Origin: Rhabdophis nuchalis
Lineage: Eukaryota > Chordata > Lepidosauria > Squamata > Natricidae
Assembly (NCBI GenBank): GCA_039707465.1
Contig: CM077648.1
Location: 15,393,119 to 15,457,118 of the forward strand
DNA: 64,000 bases
Direction: 5' to 3'
Under the pieces are notes generated by a model. It made no database searches and had not been told where the DNA came from. It was given only the letters and a program-made list of their open reading frames with translations. The position numbers were made by a program, and so were the translations under genes. Below are positions 1 through 10,780 of this stretch, in pieces; positions within the stretch are counted from its first letter, which is position 1, and each line of letters starts with the position of its first letter.

Positions 1-29
1 GGACCATACTGGGTTCCTCAGCTAGGAAA

Positions 30-293
30 CAATGCAATAGCAGAGTTGGAAGGGACCTTGTAGGTCTTCTAGTCCAACCCCCTGCGTGGGCAGGAACCTT
101 ATACCATTTCAGACAAATGGCTATCTAACATCTTTTTAAAGGCTTCCAGGGTTGGGGCATTCACAACTTCTGGAGGCAACTTCTGTTCCAGAGGTTAATT
201 GTTCTAACTGTCAGGAAATTTCTCCTTAGTTCTAAGTTGCTTCTCTCCTTGATTAGTTTCCACCCATTGCTTCTTGTCCTGCCCCCAGGTGCC
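30..293 (-). mobile_element. CR1 LINE 3' end (antisense)
   Basis: The segment starts with the family 3' tail (CAGAGTTGGAAGGGACCTTG) and runs backwards through the end of ORF2, whose C-terminal residues include the NAPTLEVFK-type motif on the minus strand. It is 5'-truncated at a foldback junction at 293/294. Confidence 0.85.
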
Positions 294-324
294 GGACAAG
301 AAGCAATGGGTGGAAACTAATCAA
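249..324. repeat. Perfect 31-bp inverted repeat (foldback) in CR1
   Basis: Arms 249-279 and 294-324 are exact reverse complements, separated by 14 nt. The right arm is an inverted copy of CR1 sequence; a normal CR1 would continue with a different sequence after 293. Confidence 0.9.
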
Positions 325-327
325 ACA

Positions 328-382
328 GAGATCAGCACTGTCTCCTAGTGTCGGACACAGCAGGAGAGGGGAAACCTTTATC
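328..382 (+). mobile_element. Sauria-type SINE 3' end fragment
   Basis: The sequence resembles the 3' end of the complete SINE at 47283-47632 (AGATCAGCACTG..., ending GGGGAAACCTTTATCT). It is joined directly to the inverted CR1 arm, so the SINE body is missing. Confidence 0.55.
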
Positions 383-1404
383 TTTTTTCAGTCACTAGCT
401 ATATTAGGAATAAGGCAAAGGCAAAACTTTCTGAAAAATATTGCCAAGAAAACAGCATGGATGTCCAGGCAATCACCAGATGACTCGAAGGGAAGCCCCC
501 CCCCCAAAAAAAACACACCCTCAGAGAGAGAATAAGAACTTGTTTTTGAATGCTGCCATATTGATTTCTGATTTATGCCCATCCTACCGGATAGACAAAG
601 GAGCTGGATGCAGTTAGCTTTGAGCATATATGACTCCTTGATAGTATTTTATTCTTCAAATACCTGAAAAAAAAAATAACACTGACAGCTGAGGCATATC
701 TTCAGTCATTCCAAAATGAGCAACATGGAGGAATGGCCTTAAATTAAACTGAAACGTAGAAAATCTTGAAAACTATAAAAGCACTGTCAGGGAACCAGTA
801 AGTCAGTAACAGAGAGAGATGGTGATGTCTGCAGCTGCTTCGCAGGATATTTTCAAAAGAAGTGCTTTAGTTTGTATTCCTGCAAGGACCAACGAGCTGA
901 ATTCAGTCACCTCAAAACTTTTTTCAACTATTTGGGCCTAGATACTGTCATATTTATCTCAATCCAGAGGTAGCAGTATGACATTATTATCAACTGATAC
1001 ATTTTGTAATTGCGACCATTTTGGGTTAATTCTTAAAAAGGACCCTGGTTTGCTGTATTATTCAAGAAAAAACAAACCTCCGAGCTTAAACTTTTTTTCT
1101 TCTTCTTCTTTCTAAAACTAGAAAGAAACATAATGGATAAAATACAAAATTGGATCCTTATGTCAAATTTCGTGTTGTTCTTCAGTTTAGGTGTATTGCG
1201 GCTGCTGGGAGAACAAATGGTCCTTTTTAAAATTTGGGACATTGGATAGTGTCGTGAAATTTCATAGCAGCTGTCCGGATGAAGTCAGAGCCACGAATAT
1301 AAAATTGTTGTCTTTTATATGCATAAATATACTTAACATTCAAAGTTACAGCAGGGTTTTTTTTGTGTCATCATCTGGAAAGAAGGAACACAAGTTAGTT
1401 AGGG

Positions 1405-1500
1405 CAGGGGTCTCCAACCTTTGCAACTTTAAGTCTGAAGGACTTCAGCTCCCAGAATTTAAGTCCTTCAGACTTAAAGTTGCAAAGGTTGGAGACCCTG
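1405..1500. mobile_element. hAT-like palindromic MITE (family A), 96 bp
   Basis: The ends are CAGGGGTCTCCAACC and GGTTGGAGACCCTG, and most of the element is one long palindrome. A perfect 8-bp target duplication AGTTAGGG flanks it (1397-1404, 1501-1508), the length expected for hAT transposases. Confidence 0.88.
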
Positions 1501-1508
1501 AGTTAGGG

Positions 1509-2494
1509 AAAAGAAACTTCATGAGGTAAATTTAAACAGCATGCAGAACACAGGAAAAAAAAGGCGGGAAAAAGGGAAACGCCCCCTTTATACTTACGGC
1601 AACCAATCATAGCGCCGATTGCCTCATGCATGAGTCAGGACTCTCTATCTAATCAACTACAACTGTTCGTTCTGGCCTATTGTACACTTTTCTGTTCCAT
1701 CTACTAAATTCAATATCTTAACAGATAGAAAAAGCAAAACATGAGCAATTTCTCCAGAATTTTGGTTCCTGGTGAGTGTTCCTGATGACTAACAATAATC
1801 ATATCATATATTTATCTAATGGTTATGATAGTGGCACAATAGGGTCTTTCAGAAATACATCCATGTATTTTGAATCAAACTTTGACGTGTCAAAACGGAA
1901 AAGCTACTTTTAATTATCACCCTTCTGCAACCTTTATATTCTCCTCTCATTCAGTTTCTATTCTCTCTCCCCCCCCCCTCAAAATATTATCTCTTGGATT
2001 ATTTTGATGAAAAAAATACCAGTATCTCACTGATGTTCATTCTCTCTCGTTGTTCTAAATATGTTTCTTGTTTTTCACCATAGTCCTGCGGTCATTTTTG
2101 GTTTGGTTTGGTTTGTTTTTCTTTTTAATACATGCTTTTGGTCCTTCCCGTATTTTTTTTTTTACCAGGACGATATTTTTTAGGACACCAAAATGCAATA
2201 TTAAAACTTCAAGCTTAATTATGCAGACAAATGTATCCTTAATGCCTGTTTGCTCCCCTCCCATATAATAGTATACCACCACCAAGGGGAAAAAAAGAAA
2301 GGAAAAGGATTTCAAAGCGTTCTGTACAAAAGACCACTCTTTCATTTGGCCTTTCATTGAGAACTATATTTTGGGAACACCACAGGAATGTGGCCTTATT
2401 TTTAAAAGGGACTTTTTTTCAGCCTCAAACTCTCCCTTTGCTTCTACACCTTGTGAGAAGATGTGGGAATCATGGCACCCAGGCACATTATATA
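1509..2494. other. Intergenic, no gene seen
   Basis: A/T-rich sequence with homopolymer runs (C-run near 1970, T-run near 2155). Short ORFs on both strands overlap each other and show no family resemblance. The interval 383-1404 is likewise featureless. Confidence 0.5.
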
Positions 2495-3195
2495 ACTTCA
2501 AATACTGTTTTCGGGATGTGCACAGGGGCTGCCCCAAGGAAGAGGGGGTCAACCTATTCTCCAAAGCCTCTGAAGGCAGGACAAGAAGTAATGGATGAAA
2601 AGTAATCAAGGAGAGATCCCACCTAGAACTAACATTTGTTTATTATCATTTAATGACAGTTAGAACAATTAATCAGTGGCATGACTTACTTCCAGAAGTT
2701 GCGGGTGCTTCCACACTGGAAATGTTTAAAAAGAGATTGGACAACCATTTGGCAGTGATGGTGAACCTTGTTGGCACCGAATGCCGAACAGGAGTGTGTG
2801 TTCGCACAACCCAGAAGAGGAGCCGCAAAGGGGGCATGCAAAGGGGGAAATGAACTTCCAGTTTCCGGCACTTGCATGAGCACCAGCCACCTAGTCTTTC
2901 AGTTACTGGCACGCATGCGTGCACACGGCAATCAGCTGGCTGGCATGCATGCCCACACTGGAAAATGTTCCATTTCCAGCACTGCCGCATGGATGAACGC
3001 CAGCTGATTGTCATGTGTGCATGCTGCCACAAACCTGGAAGAGGAACAGGCGATGCCGTGCGTGCCAGGCAAAATGGCTCCATCTGCCACTTTCGGCACA
3101 CATGCCATAGGTTTGCCATCACAGGTATAGGGTTTCGTGTCTGAAGTTGGACTAGAAAATGTCAAAAGTCCCTTCCAACTTTATTCTTATTCTTA
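2495..3195 (+). mobile_element. CR1 LINE 3' end, interrupted by a hAT-like element
   Basis: Degenerate ORF2 C-terminus runs in sense over 2495-2752 (GCxKEEGVNLFSKA-type residues, then QWHDLLPEV). CR1 resumes at 3125 with GTATAGGGTTT and the tail AAGTCCCTTCCAAC. The break falls where an intact copy reads from ...CCATTTG to GGTATAGGG. Confidence 0.8.
2753..3124. mobile_element. hAT-like element (family B) nested in CR1
   Basis: The ends CAGTGATGGTGAACC and TTTGCCATCACAG are inverted and match the family at 44446 and 62206. No clean 8-bp duplication is visible, so the flanks may be altered. GC-rich internal sequence contains degenerate inverted repeats. Confidence 0.65.
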
Positions 3196-3384
3196 AATTA
3201 ATTTATCTTCAGTTATCAAAAAAGTTTTCTGTAGCCGAGAAAGAGAGAGGGGTGGTGGTGGTGGTACCAGATATTCCAGGATTCTTGCATGAACTACTAG
3301 ACTGAGGCAGGCATTCTTTTGGGTCTTGTTAATTTGAAAAACAAATGTATTTGTTTATCACATTTACAAACTGCCCTCCTCCCT

Positions 3385-3900
3385 CACAGAAATGGCCATA
3401 GATGCTTCACAAAGGCAGGAACATAAAGTAATGTAAAACTCCATCTGCTATTCAATATCTTTATGTATAGACATGGATCGGTCTTGGTTTGAGTGATTTC
3501 TTTTGGGAGTACTTTGTTTAATTTTTGTGGTCCATGCTTGGGTGACTTGTTTAAATCCATATATACTCTTGTAATTTGCACACAAAACTTTCTCTTGCTG
3601 AGTCTTTGAATTTGATGCTTTTTTCCATAATGATGTCCTCTTTTAGCTCACAGTGTAGAAATGGCCCTTTCATGTCCAGATGTTTCATTTGCGTCATTTG
3701 CTGTCGTTAGGTTCAGCAGCATTCTGATTGTTGTGTATTTAACTATTGGAATGCATGTCTCATTATCATCTGTATTGTATTTTTATGAGTAACATGCCAC
3801 AGCTATTCAAAACTGCTTTTGACATCTTCTGCGTCATCTTGATTTTGAACGTTCACTTTCAACTTATAATTTTCTGTTTGAAGGTAATAGAATAAATGTT
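3385..3900 (-). pseudogene. Decayed Ty1/copia-type reverse transcriptase fragment
   Basis: The minus strand reads, across frames with stops, LDMKGPFLHCELKEDIIME, then SFVCKLQ, then DLNKSPKHGPQKLN and TDPCLYIK. These align in order with the copia RT signature (TAFLHGxLxExIYM, FVCKLxxSLYGLKQSPRxW, DxCLY). Part (3384-3581) is still open. No LTRs or integrase were found next to it. The family is rare in amniote genomes, so an LTR-retroelement remnant or an older domesticated copy are both possible. It is clearly not functional as read. Confidence 0.65.
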
Positions 3901-4198
3901 TTTGTTTGTTTCTTTTGCTTTTCTATACTTTGCATCAATTCACCTATGAAACTTGGCTTTTTGGACAGACAAATGGATGGTTTACTTTTGTTGGCTCTAA
4001 CTTTAACATTGGCAGTTGCTTGTGTTTGCATTTCATTTGTCTGTCTACTGAGTTCAACCAGTAGCACAGAAATGTTAATTTAGTTATTCTATTAATATAG
4101 TCACCCATCTCACATACGTGACTCGGGGCAGCTTAGAGAATTAAATAAAAATAAAATAAAAAATTACAAATAACCAAAGTAAAAACAAATGAAATGGT

Positions 4199-4250
4199 AG
4201 AGAGTCACTAGAAGACCTCCAAGGTCCCTCCCAATTCTGTTCTTATTCAA
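4199..4250 (+). mobile_element. CR1 3' tail fragment
   Basis: Short sense match to the CR1 end, CTAGAAGACCTCCAAGGTCC, followed by a degenerate terminal repeat. Confidence 0.6.
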
Positions 4251-5127
4251 AACCACTTTATAGAAATTACGGTATAATCAGTGAAACAGAAAAAAATGAT
4301 ACAGGCACACAAGAATAAAAGTACCTTAAAGCAATAGTTTTGAACTCAAAGGCATGAATTCCTTTTTTCCTACAGATAAATTTGGGCTCACCTTTTCACT
4401 GCCACAATTAACTTCCTTTTCCAGAGTTGCCTTTAGAGCTCTCAGCACCCTTTATTATACTGTAGGTAATGCAGATGTAAAGGCCAGAGCTTATTAAAGA
4501 CACAGTACATTACAGAACATAGTAATCTCTTCCCAGAGAAAGCCCCACATCAAGTGGCTGCATCCACAATGTTAAATGTAGGAACTTTCTCGCTCTTATC
4601 CACTTTGGTCTCTCCTTCTGAGATCTCTTGTGCCTTCTAGCTTGTGGATCCAACTCAAAATAATACATATAATACAATCGTTGGTGATTATTTTGAAAGC
4701 CTTACAAAGGTGGCACCCAGGTACTTGTAGGATTGCCTTCCTAACTAGATTCTACCTACTTTGTGTGTTTTGTTTGAGAGCAGGCATGATGAGGCTTCAC
4801 ATCCGATGTAAGTAGAGGAAGTGTCTTCTCATAGTTGCCCACTCTTTGGAGTACTTCATCTGCTGCCTTGGAGAAGGCATTCCTTCTGCACTGATGGAAC
4901 ATGACCACCTTACCTTAGTTAAGTTAGGGGATATTGTTATAATTCTTTTTTAATCGCTTCCAATTATTCGATTTTAAATTACCCTGAGCCTCAGGAAGTA
5001 GAGAGCCTGAAAATATGTAAAACTAGCTATACCCAGCCACGCGTTGCTGTGGCCCAGTCTGGTTAAATGGCCAACCAATCTGTGTGTAGATCTACACCTG
5101 CACACATACACACAACCACCATATAAC

Positions 5128-5830
5128 CCCCAATCTACCTACCTACTGAATTTCTCCTTCTCTATCTATCCCTCTACCTACTTACCTACCTACCTACCTA
5201 CCTACCTACATACATACATACATACATACATACATACATACATACTGTATTTCTCCCTCTCTATCCCTCTAACTACCTACCTACCTACTGTATTTCTCCC
5301 TATCTATCCCTCTACCTACCTACCTACTGTATTTCTCCCTATCTTTCCACCTACCTACCTACCTACCTACCTACCTACCTACCTACCTACCTAACCTACC
5401 TACTGTATTTCTCCCTGTCTATCCCTCTACTTACATACCTACTGTATTTCTTCCTTTCTCCCTCTACCTACCTACCTACTGTAATTCTCCCTCTCTATCT
5501 ATCCCCCTATCTACCTACCTACTGTATTTCTCCCGCTCTATCTATTCCCCTACCTACCTACCTACCTACTGTATTTCTCCCTCTCTATCCACCTACCTAC
5601 CTACCACCTACCTACTATATTTCTTCCTTTCTCCCTCTACCTACCTACCTACTGTATTTCTCCCTCTCTATCTGTCACCCTATCTACCTACCTACCTACT
5701 GTGTTTCTCCCTATCTATCTATCCACCTACCTACCTACCTACCTACCTTATTTCTCTCTCTCTCTATCCCTCTACCTACCTACCTACCTACTGTATTTCT
5801 CCCTCTCTATCTATTCCCCTATCTACCTAC
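5128..5830. repeat. CTAC/ATCT-rich minisatellite-like array
   Basis: Tracts of (CTAC)n alternate with a spacer of the form TGTATTTCTCCCTCTCTATC, repeated about a dozen times with variation; a (ATAC)n stretch lies near 5205-5245. A much shorter version occurs at the same place in the second Helitron-like copy (32795-32880), so the array expanded inside the element. Confidence 0.8.
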
Positions 5831-5834
5831 CTAC

Positions 5835-6198
5835 TGTAATACAATAATACAATAGCAGAGTTGGAAGGAACCTTGGAGGTCATCTAGTCCAACCCCCTGC
5901 CTAGGCAGGAAGCCCTATACCATTTCAGACAAATGGCTATCCAACATCTTCTTAAAGACTTGCAGTGTTGGGGCATTCACAACTTCTGGAGGCAAGCTGT
6001 TCCACTGGTTAATTGTTCTAACTGTCAGGAAATTCCTCTTCAGTTCTATGTTGCTTCTCTCCTTGATTAGTTTCCACCCATTGCTTCTTGTTTTGCCCTC
6101 AGGTGCCCTGGAGAATAGCTTGACTCCCTCTTCTTTGTAGCAACCCCTGACATATTGGAAGGCTGCTATCATGTCTCCCCTAGTCCCTCTTTTATTAA
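5835..6198 (-). mobile_element. CR1 LINE 3' end nested in the Helitron-like element
   Basis: Antisense copy, open for 85 codons on the minus strand (5915-6172) with GCYKEEGVKLFSRAPEGKTR and NQWNSLPPEVVNAPTLQVFK, the known end of the CR1 ORF2 product. 5'-truncated. Confidence 0.85.
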
Positions 6199-6641
6199 AC
6201 TGTATTTCTCCCTCTCTCTCTTTCTATGGGCCACCTGGGAGTTTGCTATCCTCTGTGCCTTGCCTTGGCCCTTTTAGGCCTCCGTACAGTGTTCTTGAGG
6301 AAATGACTATTGGAAATGCCAGGTGGGAGGAGTTACAGGGAGGTGAAAACATGATCTGTGGGTACATTTTACATTTGTGTACCTTGACACATGTGTGCTA
6401 GCCACAAAATAAGTACGTATTCTATTATTGGAAGTCCTTGGGAACATTGTGTCAAAATTTGAGGTAAATCGGTGCAGTAGTTTTTGAGATTAGTGGATTC
6501 GTACAAACTATTTTACATTTTTATTTATATAGATAAACATACAAATCACTGTAAATCTGCAGTGGACCCTGTTTTGACAGTTTATACTTCAAATATATAC
6601 AGTACAATGAATATTTTCCTTGCATTCCCACTTTTGAGTAC

Positions 6642-6850
6642 AGGTAGTCCTCAACCTACGATCAGAATTGAGCCCAATATTTCTGTTGCTAAGTGAGACA
6701 TTTGTCAAGTGAATTTTGTCTCATTATATGACCTTTCTTGCCACCCTTGTTAAGTGAATCATGGCAGTTCTTAAGTTAGTAACATGGTTGTTAAATGAAT
6801 CTGGCTTTCCTATTGGCTTTACTTGTCAGAAGGTAAGTGGTAGTTACAAG
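6642..6850. mobile_element. TA-flanked MITE (family M1), partial
   Basis: Begins CAGGTAGTCCTCAACCTACG after TA and shares body sequence (TTCTGTTGCTAAGTGA, TGACCTTTCTTGCCA) with the copies at 43122 and 61719. The right end is degenerate. Confidence 0.65.
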
Positions 6851-7840
6851 GACTGGCTGACCACCCCCCTTCCCTTTTAGGAGTCTCCGCATGGCTTTGG
6901 ATTGTATTTATTATTTGTATTTATTAAATGCCAGGTAATTGCAAGGCCCACACAGAGGCTCTGGGAGGGCAAAAAACGGGCCCTCCCAGAGCGGGGAAGC
7001 AAAGCGGAAGCAACGCCTATATTATTGGTGAGTTTTAAGCAATTTCATAGTGCTTGACCTGCTAATCACCCACACATTTTCAAATCGCAAAGCTGTGATT
7101 ATATGGCCATCAACAATTTTGGTGGTTTGCACATCTATTTGCCCATGCAAGGTTATTTCCTTCCAGAACTATTCTGCTTTCATTAAAAAAATTGTGTCTC
7201 CGCTGTTGGATCTAAAGAGCAAGTGCTCTCTGATATTTGTTTGCTGTTCTATTTTGGTCCACAGCTTGCCTTTCCATGTCACATTTCAGCACTGGCTCTT
7301 TAAAGAGTTTACTTTGCAGAAGATTCCCATATATTTGCAATCTAAACCCAGTAGCAGCAAAGTTTTGTGTCTATTTCTCAATGACCCTCTTTGGCTTCAT
7401 TGTAACTTTTGGTGGGGTAGGTGCAAAAGTAAATATTGTGTCATATTAAAAAAATCTAGGAAATCCCAAAACTATAGGAAGGAAACAGCAAGCCATTCTG
7501 TTCAGTTGCAAAGAAAATTCTGGGAAGTCGCGAGGAATCACCTTTGACTCAAAGGGAATTTGTTTTTACCCAGAGGGCCAAAGGGTGAATGGAAGTGACA
7601 CTGTAACATCAGAAGAAAGAAAGAATTTATTTTTAGGTTACGGCAGTAGACATTTTTTGGTCTTTGAACTTTTACAGTAGATTAAATGTTAAAGAATACA
7701 GGTAGTCCTCTAGTTACAACATTTTTAAAATGACAGTTCAAAGTTACAATGGCACTGAAAAAAGTGATTTATGACCATTTCTCACACTTACGATCTTTGC
7801 AGCATCTCCATGGTCATGTGATCAAAATTTGGACACTTGG

Positions 7841-8588
7841 GGAGATCAGGGGGGACATTGACCTAGTCTACAGAATAAACTCAGCATATGCCAGGATGAA
7901 TGAAGTACCCAGAGAGATACATATTAAATTTGTTAGAAGGTCGACAAGGGAGGGAATCTTGAAGGCGCAGAGGGAGGGTCCGTTAATTTACCAACAAAAG
8001 GAAGTCGCCATCTTGAAGCAGATCCCCCAAAAGATTAGAGAGATGAGATGGAAATATTCCTTCTTATCTAAAAAATTGTTTAACCACGGGATTTGGTTTA
8101 AGTGGGCGATGCCAGAAGGGATATTGGTGTTTTGGGACGGAGGAAGAGTAAGGATTAAAACAGTTGCTGAGGCGGATGCCTTTCTTAGAAAACATTCCTC
8201 TATCCTGGGGGAAGATTCAGGGGGGATGGAGGGGGCCACGGCCCCGCCCGCTGGGGGCCAGGAAGGAGAACAAGAAGACACAATTGCCAAGAGACTTAGA
8301 TCTAAAAAATGACTTTTATTTTTATTTTTATTAATACAGTATAATTTTTGTCTGGATGTTTGTACACGACTGCCAGCATAGAATTCAGAATTTATATGTA
8401 AGCATTTATTTTCACCTTGTTGTATTATTGAAAAATGTATTACCAATGTCTTGTTAAGAAGCCCGGGAGGGCCAACGTTTCCGACGTGAAAGTTCTCAAA
8501 ATATCTTTTTAATTCACCTTACCCTACCCTTTTTTGTTAAAAAAATTTGTAAAACTCAATAAAACTTTTCCCATTTAAAAAAAAAATA
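7841..8588 (+). mobile_element. 5'-truncated L1 derivative with ORF1 but no ORF2
   Basis: Flanked by a perfect 17-bp duplication AAAATTTGGACACTTGG (7824-7840, 8589-8605). The element contains the C-terminal part of an ORF1-like protein, a 3' UTR of roughly 270 bp with AATAAAACTTTTCCC and a poly(A) end. Nothing resembling reverse transcriptase lies between ORF1 and the tail. The organisation matches the copy at 20879-22846 exactly, so this is a family and not one deletion. Confidence 0.8.
7842..8312 (+). pseudogene. L1 ORF1p-like C-terminal domain, open to its stop
   Basis: The frame is open from the truncation point to TGA at 8310-8312. It reads VPREIHIKFVRRSTREGIL, then QKEVAILKQIPQKIREMR and a basic end IAKRLRSKK. 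The PREIHIKF...ILK pattern is the RRM/C-terminal-domain boundary of L1 ORF1 proteins, which bind RNA as trimers. The coiled-coil N-terminus is missing here through 5' truncation. An upstream ATG at 7749 lies in the MITE and is not the real start. Confidence 0.7.
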
Positions 8589-8834
8589 AAAATTTGGACA
8601 CTTGGCAATCCACTCATATTTATGACCGTTGCAATGTCCCAGGGTCAAGTGATCACCTTTTGTGATCTTCTGACAAGCAAAGCCAGATCCACTTAACAAC
8701 GGTGTTATTAACTTAACAACTGCAAGAAAGGTCATAAAATGGGGCAAAACTGACTTAATAACTGTTTTTCTGTCTAAGAACAGAAATTTTGGGTAAAATT
8801 TTGATCTTAAGTTGAGAACTACCTGTAATCTCCA

Positions 8835-9700
8835 AAATTTGAAAAATAAGTTTGCCTGTTTTGTTCCTTATTTCTAGCCTGAAATTATTTCTAGAATAAT
8901 TTCTAGATTATTCAATAATCATAACACCTAACTGCAACAGCACAAACTAAAGGAAATCTAGGGACTAAAGCTGGGAGCTTCAAGTAAGATGTGACTCACG
9001 AATGCCCATTCCTAAGACACATCTTTAAAACAAATCACTTGTATTTGGTTTGTAAATACTTTCAAGAGGGGACAGTTACATAAAATGCTATTTCCTACTG
9101 CAGTGAACATCTAAACATGCACAAAAATATACTTTTGGTTTTGGCCCCCAAACTATTCAAATATTTTAGTTCCTGCTGTACTCATCTTCTGGGCAAGTCC
9201 TTATCCTGAATTAATATTTGCCAGCTAGGAGAAACAACTTAGAGCTTAGAAAGGTATATTTAAAAGGGCTTAAGCAAATTTAACACCAGCTCCTAAAACA
9301 CTACCTTGTCTCACATCAGAGAGTGGGTTGACTAGACCTATGGAATCTACATTTGCCCTTTGCTGAACCCCCAGCTTGGGCCAGAGACAAAACAGTGGTT
9401 CAAGATGAAAGTACATGATGAGATTTCTTTATTAGTTATTTTTCAGCATTGCTGTAATGATGTGGCATGCAACCCCAATTTTATTCTCCATTCTTAACTC
9501 TTGCAAGGCCAACGTTTACATAACTATATTCTGCTGCTTTCTGTACCAAACAACTGCCAGTCACAAAACAAGCAGAGAATCAAAAAAATCATATTTCTGC
9601 TACCAACTCTTGCCATAGATAAGACTCATTGTACCAGAATTAGAACAGAGAAACCATTTTTATTGTCTCCAAGTTTTCTTGATTTCAGAAACCTAATTTG
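8835..9700. other. Intergenic, no feature recognised
   Basis: A/T-rich unique-looking sequence without long ORFs or obvious terminal repeats. Confidence 0.4.
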
Positions 9701-9710
9701 GAGGGAGGTT

Positions 9711-9773
9711 CTTCTATTGTTTAACACTATCTTTTACTGATTTCCTGCAAAAGATAGTGTTAAACAATAGAAG
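9711..9773. repeat. Perfect 25-bp inverted repeat (foldback)
   Basis: Arms 9711-9735 and 9749-9773 are exact reverse complements with a 13-nt loop. The right arm ends 8 bp before a hAT-like element. Confidence 0.9.
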
Positions 9774-9781
9774 AGATGCAT

Positions 9782-10074
9782 CAGTGGTGGGTTTCAAATC
9801 CTGTTCCAACCGGTACAGTTGGAACAAGGCCGGCGGTGTCCTCATGGACACATGCAGCATGCGCATGCGTCATAGTGCCTCTGTGATGCTCTGCGATGCT
9901 CCAGCTGCTCCATGCGCTTTCGCGGAAGCGCCATGCGCCTGCGCGGAAGCACAGAAGCCTTTAAGGAGTGCGGGCGGGCGGGCCCTCCGGAGCATGGTAC
10001 CGGAACAGTATCCGGTGCTCCAGGCTGGCTCTGGTACACCCGTACTGGGGAGTACCACCTGCAACCCACTACTG
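9782..10074. mobile_element. hAT-like element (family C)
   Basis: Ends CAGTGGTGGGTTTC and AACCCACTACTG are inverted, and the GGTACCGGAAC / GGTACACC-type interior is shared with 45756-46081. No clear 8-bp duplication; the left flank has been altered by the foldback. Confidence 0.7.
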
Positions 10075-10493
10075 TTCTCCATGTCCCCTTTTAATGAACT
10101 GTTGTCAGCTTTGCAAAATAGGGCAAACAGGAAGTATACATCTAGATGAATTACGTCTACTTTATGGCTACATTAACAGAATCTTGCAAGTCTGAAAGTT
10201 CATTTCTCCTCCATCACCTTTACAGGCCAAGAAACTAGGGAGGTCCTGTCTGTGACATTTGCCATGTCCACATTCCTTCTGCTGAGGTTCCTCTTGTCCA
10301 ATCGTTCCCTGATTATGCCTCCTCCTCTGTTTCCCAAGGTCACTCCCACCCACCATTATAGTAGTTCAGAAATGTTCTTCATGGGACAGAAAGTTCCCAT
10401 ATACCAGATCAGAATTGCCAAGGGGAAAAGTTTAATGTCTCATTTTCAACCAACAGAATATTGCATGAATTGGAGTTCTGAATCTATTTAATC

Positions 10494-10530
10494 ACACACA
10501 CATACACACACACTCTCTCACACACACAAA
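10494..10530. repeat. (CA)n microsatellite
   Basis: Imperfect CACACA tract with interruptions. Confidence 0.85.
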
Positions 10531-10552
10531 TATATTCGCTAACTTCACGAGG

Positions 10553-10780
10553 TTAGAGCCGTAGTGGCACAGTGGTTAGAATGCAGTATTGTAAGCTAAC
10601 TCTGCTGACTGACGGCAGTTCGATCCTGACCAGTTCAAGGTTGACTCAGCCTTCCATCCTTCCGAGGTCAGTAAAATGAGGACTTGTTGGGGGCAATATG
10701 CTGACTGTACACTGCTTAGAGAGGGCTTTAAAGCACTATGACTGTACTGTATATAAGACTAAGAGCTACTGCTATTAGTG
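10553..10780 (+). mobile_element. tRNA-derived (MIR/CORE-like) SINE
   Basis: Opens with a pol III-type head (GTAGTGGCACAGTGGTTAG, then GCAGTTCGATCCTGAC as B box). It continues through a body with GAGGTCAGTAAAATGAGGAC to a tail TATAAGACTAAGAGCTACTG. The same family is reversed at 26778-26960. Confidence 0.75.

Larger units (their letters stand above)
5023..6533 (-). mobile_element. Helitron-like non-autonomous element (type 1), expanded by an internal array and a CR1
   Basis: Read on the minus strand it starts TCTATATAAATAAAAATG and ends with a short hairpin (CCACAGCAACGCGTGG) and CTAG, the layout of Helitron termini. It sits between A (5022) and T (6534), the expected AT target. The copy at 32675-33152 shares both ends. 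No Rep/helicase is present. The call rests on termini only. Confidence 0.55.
7699..8825. mobile_element. TA-flanked MITE (M1) split by an ORF1-only L1 derivative
   Basis: Left end TA-CAGGTAGTCCTCTAG at 7697; right end AACTACCTG-TA at 8825-8827. The two halves are contiguous once the 7841-8588 insertion and its target duplication are removed. Confidence 0.8.

Noticed and set aside
5044..5394. A 116-residue protein rich in Tyr-Leu-Pro-Thr
   Set aside because: It is translation of the (CTAC)n array inside a Helitron-like element.
7749..8312. A 187-residue host gene starting at 7749
   Set aside because: The first residues come from a MITE and the target duplication; the rest is the C-terminal part of an L1-type ORF1.
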